Assembly: GCA_947462765.1 (NCBI GenBank)
Contig: CANHQK010000017.1
Span: 1 to 37,609, forward strand
Direction of reading: 5' to 3'
Source of the DNA: Bdellovibrionales bacterium
Lineage (GTDB): Bacteria > Bdellovibrionota > UBA1018 > CAIMNF01
Length of the DNA: 37,609 nucleotides
This document shows, one piece after another, positions 35,581-37,609 of the stretch. The translations under genes were made by a program, and so were the position numbers. Every line of letters begins with the position of its first letter. Positions within the stretch are counted from its first letter, which is position 1. A model generated the notes under the pieces. It saw only the letters and a list, made by a program, of their open reading frames with translations. It was not told the DNA's origin and made no database searches.

Positions 35581-36017
35581 GTGAACCACGTATTGCGATG
35601 GTGGTGAGTTCTTTCAACGAGGAAGTTACCGGTGGGCTGGCTCGCGGAGCACGTGATGTCTTGCGTGAGCGGGGTGTCCGGGATTGGAAAGAGTTTCGAG
35701 CGCCTGGAGCATTCGAGCTTCCGCTTCTTGCCAAAACGCTTGCACGGAGCGGGTCCGTCGACGGGGTCATCTGTCTTGGATGTGTGATCAAGGGTGACAC
35801 GGCCCATTTCGAGTTCATCAGTCTCGGAACAGCGGTCGGTATCCAGCAGGTGAGTCTCGAAACCGGAGTGCCAATCTCTTTCGGTGTCCTCACGACCTAC
35901 ACTGACGAACAGGCGATTCTTCGTTCCCGCGATGATGCCCACAACAAGGGCCGTGAAGCTGCGATCGCAACACTTGAATCGATCCGTTTGATCCGGGAAA
36001 TCAAAGGCGCACATTGA
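35577..36017 (+). CDS. ribH: 6,7-dimethyl-8-ribityllumazine synthase
   Basis: This 146-residue enzyme condenses DHBP with the ribitylaminopyrimidine. Conserved features are FNEEVTGGLARGA, the PGAFELPL substrate loop, GCVIKGDTAHFEFI with the catalytic histidine, FGVLTTYTDEQA, and the C-terminal NKGREAA. It starts by ATGA overlap and completes ribE-ribBA-ribH; ribD, the remaining deaminase-reductase, is elsewhere. A terminator follows within ten bases of the stop. Confidence 0.95.
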   Translation: MSEPRIAMVVSSFNEEVTGGLARGARDVLRERGVRDWKEFRAPGAFELPLLAKTLARSGSVDGVICLGCVIKGDTAHFEFISLGTAVGIQQVSLETGVPISFGVLTTYTDEQAILRSRDDAHNKGREAAIATLESIRLIREIKGAH

Positions 36018-36022
36018 ATGAA

Positions 36023-36057
36023 AAACGCGCTCCGGGAGCGTTCCCCGAAGCGCGTTT
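36023..36057. terminator. Bidirectional terminator between ribH and hpf
   Basis: ACGCGCT pairs with AGCGCGT over seven bases, with four more pairs after one mismatch (CGGG/CCCG). Five T follow on the minus strand, three on the plus strand. It should end both the riboflavin operon and the convergent hpf transcript. Confidence 0.75.
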
Positions 36058-36079
36058 GGATGACTTCATTTAGGCAGGG

Positions 36080-36403
36080 TCAAGCTGCGCGGGGAACCGG
36101 AACCTTCGATTGACCTTTGTGGTTCCGTACCTGTTCTTTATTCCGCTTCACTTGGCGCTCGAGGTGATGAATCACCTCGTCGATTGCGGCATAGAGATTT
36201 TCCGTCGTGGCCTCCGCGAAAAATTCAATGTGATCACCGGTCAGATGGCAATGGGCCACATGCGCATGCTTTTCGACCGCGAAGTTCCAGTCGAGATTCA
36301 GCTTCCCCTTGAAGTACTTTTTCAGTTTTTCAGATTTTTTACGGGTGACTTGATCGATCCCGTCGGTGGAAGACAGATGTTTGTAGGTGATTTTCACATT
36401 CAT
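36080..36403 (-). CDS. hpf: Ribosome hibernation promoting factor, short form
   Basis: This 107-residue protein of the HPF/RaiA family has the beta-alpha-beta-beta-beta-alpha fold: MNVKITYKHL, a first helix GIDQVTRKKSEKLKKYF, VEKHAHVAHCHL, FFAEATTENLYAAIDEVIHHLERQVKR. The tail is basic. It binds the 30S subunit and makes inactive 100S ribosomes in resting cells. ATG 36403 has AGGA upstream; a longer frame from 36475 adds residues outside the fold. A sigma-28-like promoter lies 70 bases upstream, which would fit expression in motile, non-growing cells. Confidence 0.92.
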   Translation of the reverse strand: MNVKITYKHLSSTDGIDQVTRKKSEKLKKYFKGKLNLDWNFAVEKHAHVAHCHLTGDHIEFFAEATTENLYAAIDEVIHHLERQVKRNKEQVRNHKGQSKVPVPRAA

Positions 36404-36471
36404 GATGTCCTGACTCCTTTTCCGGACCCCACTTGGGAATCCTTCTTTACTAATTTTACTCCTGATTTGTC

Positions 36472-36498
36472 CCATCGGAAGAGGGGGAGTTAAATTTA
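36472..36498 (-). promoter_or_regulatory. Sigma-28 (FliA)-like promoter of hpf
   Basis: On the minus strand TAAA (36498-36495), 15 bases, then TCCGATGG (36479-36472) matches TAAA-N15-GCCGATAA: 4/4 at -35 and 5/8 at -10, including the CCGAT core. Transcription would start near 36464, leaving a 60-nt leader. A sigma-70 alternative (TTCCGA-N16-TAAAAT) overlaps it. Confidence 0.45.
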
Positions 36499-36512
36499 AT
36501 TTGTAGAATTAT

Positions 36513-36527
36513 TGGCACGGGAGTTGC
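36513..36527 (+). promoter_or_regulatory. Sigma-54 (RpoN) promoter, pointing into the metalloprotease 3' end
   Basis: TTGGCACG, four bases, TTGC fits the consensus TGGCAC-N5-TTGC exactly on the plus strand. Transcription would start near 36539 and run into a strong inverted repeat and then antisense to the metalloprotease gene. There is no plus-strand coding frame downstream. Confidence 0.6.
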
Positions 36528-36546
36528 CGACCCGTTATATGCGCAA

Positions 36547-36621
36547 GGAGGAGCCGGACCGGGTTCCGGGGCGGAGTGACGCAGTCGTGCCGACTCCGAT
36601 TTCGCCCCGGAACCCTCCTCC
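36547..36621 (+). repeat. Large GC-rich inverted repeat, possible structured RNA
   Basis: A 13-bp perfect stem pairs 36561-36573 with 36603-36615. It is extended outside by GGAGGA/TCCTCC and inside by GAGT/ACTC. CCCTCC/GGAGGG just after offers a mutually exclusive fold. It begins eight bases after the start predicted from the sigma-54 element. On the minus strand it lies 33 bases after the metalloprotease stop and could act in ending that transcript, although no T-run follows. Confidence 0.6.
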
Positions 36622-36653
36622 GGGGGAGGGAGGAACCGTTCCAGCTCGGTATT

Positions 36654-37367
36654 TTATTGAGATTGAGTCCTCATCATGGCGGTCCAGTAACGGGTGTTGG
36701 TTTCGCGTGCGATTTCGCATTGGCTTCGGTTCAGCGCTTCTGTACCGGTTCCGATGTAGGGATTCATCAGATTGCTGGTATCCCGGATGTGATAGAGACC
36801 CATGTAGTGGCCGAGCTCATGTCCCACCGTGAGTTCATTGGTGGCGTAGTCCTCCTCGACCAGGACTCCGTAGGGTCCTGTCCCGGGCATTTGGGTGACT
36901 GCAATCGTGCTGATGTTCCAAGGACCCACTGCGACGACCAGGAACCGTTCCCGGTCTCCGAAGGTTTCACGGATTCTTTGAGATTCTGTCCTCCAGTCTG
37001 GGCTGTAGGCGAGACGGTAGGCGGCGGGGTCCACGGTCTCAAATATTTCTAAGGTGAAACCGATCCCGCATGGGCGCCAGACCCGGTTCATTCCTACCAC
37101 CAGGGCATCGGCTTCAATCTTTTCCAGTGTCGGATCAAGGCTGCCATTCCGATAGGTGATCATCTTCAGGGCCATGCAGTGGATGACCGTCGGATCTTCC
37201 GAGCAATCCCCACTGACGATGACGGGTGGCGGTGTGGGGGCTGCGCCTCCGTCACCGGTTGGGGGCGGGTTATCGGTTGTCGGGAGAGTTCCATCATAGG
37301 GATTGTAGAGATTACAGGCAGACAGCAACAGGGTGATGCTCGCAGCCTTCAGGAGTGGTTTCTTCAT
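36654..37367 (-). CDS. Metzincin-type zinc metalloprotease lipoprotein
   Basis: This 237-residue lipoprotein has lipobox LLSAC with C18, then a Pro/Gly/Asp-rich linker (20-55). The catalytic domain carries HELGHYMGLYH (H183, E184, H187, H193), the HExxHxxGxxH zinc motif, and M201 in SNLMNP as the Met-turn. These define metzincins; the small size and the NLMNP turn are like archaemetzincin/pappalysin relatives, but the subfamily is uncertain. Cysteines at 55, 64 and 100 could form disulfides. ATG 37367 has GGAGGAA upstream. It should act in the envelope or at the cell surface. Confidence 0.85.
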   Translation of the reverse strand: MKKPLLKAASITLLLSACNLYNPYDGTLPTTDNPPPTGDGGAAPTPPPVIVSGDCSEDPTVIHCMALKMITYRNGSLDPTLEKIEADALVVGMNRVWRPCGIGFTLEIFETVDPAAYRLAYSPDWRTESQRIRETFGDRERFLVVAVGPWNISTIAVTQMPGTGPYGVLVEEDYATNELTVGHELGHYMGLYHIRDTSNLMNPYIGTGTEALNRSQCEIARETNTRYWTAMMRTQSQ

Positions 37368-37443
37368 CGGGTTTGTTCCTCCGTTCACAGGAACACCCTA
37401 GGGAAGGCCGGGGCGCATAAGCGAGAAAAAAATTCCATCGCCT

Positions 37444-37460
37444 CGGGCCAAAAAGGCCCG
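37444..37460. repeat. 6-bp GC hairpin upstream of the metalloprotease
   Basis: CGGGCC and GGCCCG pair around AAAAA. On the minus strand a seven-T run follows ten bases later, too far for a standard terminator. The surrounding 37368-37519 shows no gene. Confidence 0.4.
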
Positions 37461-37519
37461 ACACCCGCAGTCTATCGCTCACAGTCACTCACGATTGCGC
37501 GGACTTCGTTCTGCGCGAC

Positions 37520-37609
37520 ATGAGTGGAAAAAAAGTCCGGTTCGTGGGCCACATTCCGATGAGAAGTGTGATCATGACCCATTCAAACCAGGGGATGTTC
37601 ATTGTGAAC
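37520..37609 (+). CDS. Possible start of an unidentified gene (cut by window end)
   Basis: An open frame from ATG 37520 runs 30 codons to the window end (MSGKKVRFVGHIPMRSVIM...). There is no clear ribosome site and no recognised motif. It is kept only because it is open to the end and transcribed away from the metalloprotease gene. Confidence 0.25.
   Translation, partial: MSGKKVRFVGHIPMRSVIMTHSNQGMFIVN

Noticed and set aside
36404-36475. Longer hpf start at 36475
   Set aside because: No ribosome site, it overlaps the promoter region, and the added residues are outside the HPF fold.

Overview
The window reads as a chromosomal segment of a Gram-negative bacterium with a compact genome. LPS assembly genes (a WaaA-type Kdo transferase and a GT9 heptosyltransferase), a LolC/E permease, an MltA transglycosylase, several lipoproteins and a probable outer-membrane barrel show the cell type. 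Two PilZ proteins, an eno-ftsB junction, tgt-yajC-secD-secF and a standalone RNA with a c-di-GMP-I (GEMM) aptamer resembling Bdellovibrio merRNA suggest a Bdellovibrionota/Oligoflexia-like lineage. That placement is inference. Almost everything is chromosomal housekeeping. I see no insertion sequence, prophage or CRISPR array. The only trace of mobility is a duplicated 3' end of a tRNA gene.

Layout. 1-660: end of enolase, an FtsB/DivIC-like protein and a cold-shock protein, closed by a bidirectional terminator. 736-3518 (minus): a Met/Asn/Gly-rich lipoprotein with a near-perfect sigma-54 promoter, then cysteine synthase coupled to a UppP-like membrane protein that lacks the catalytic motifs. 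3628-10819 (plus): fatty-acid desaturase, purA, a serine hydrolase, dctA, a small membrane protein paired with an HTTM protein, and a PilZ plus degenerate HD-GYP protein. 10820-13797 (minus): tRNA-Met and a prolyl aminopeptidase / PilZ / ROK-kinase operon joined by 4-base ATGA overlaps. 13900-21676: mltA, a convergent Mpo1-like gene, then tgt-yajC-secD-secF-recJ. 21757-23927: a secreted subtilase and a coiled-coil protein. 23924-25057: queE and, upstream of it, a structured RNA locus of about 310 nt. 25058-36017: a DUF4097-like exported protein, two LPS glycosyltransferases, an FAD-fold protein, a beta-barrel, fadJ-like, lolC/E and ribE-ribBA-ribH. 36080-37609: hpf, a metzincin lipoprotein, and possibly the start of another gene.

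The most interesting part is 24622-24997. A c-di-GMP-I aptamer on the minus strand is followed by an extra long stem and a canonical terminator. The terminator ends only about 24 bases before queE, so the RNA could be an independent merRNA-like RNA, a read-through riboswitch for queuosine synthesis, or both. Other regulatory signals are two sigma-54 elements (one driving a possible structured antisense RNA at about 36539), a sigma-28-like promoter before hpf, a symmetric divergent promoter at the Mpo1-like/tgt junction that predicts leaderless mRNAs on both sides, and a full intrinsic terminator inside the first 25 codons of recJ.
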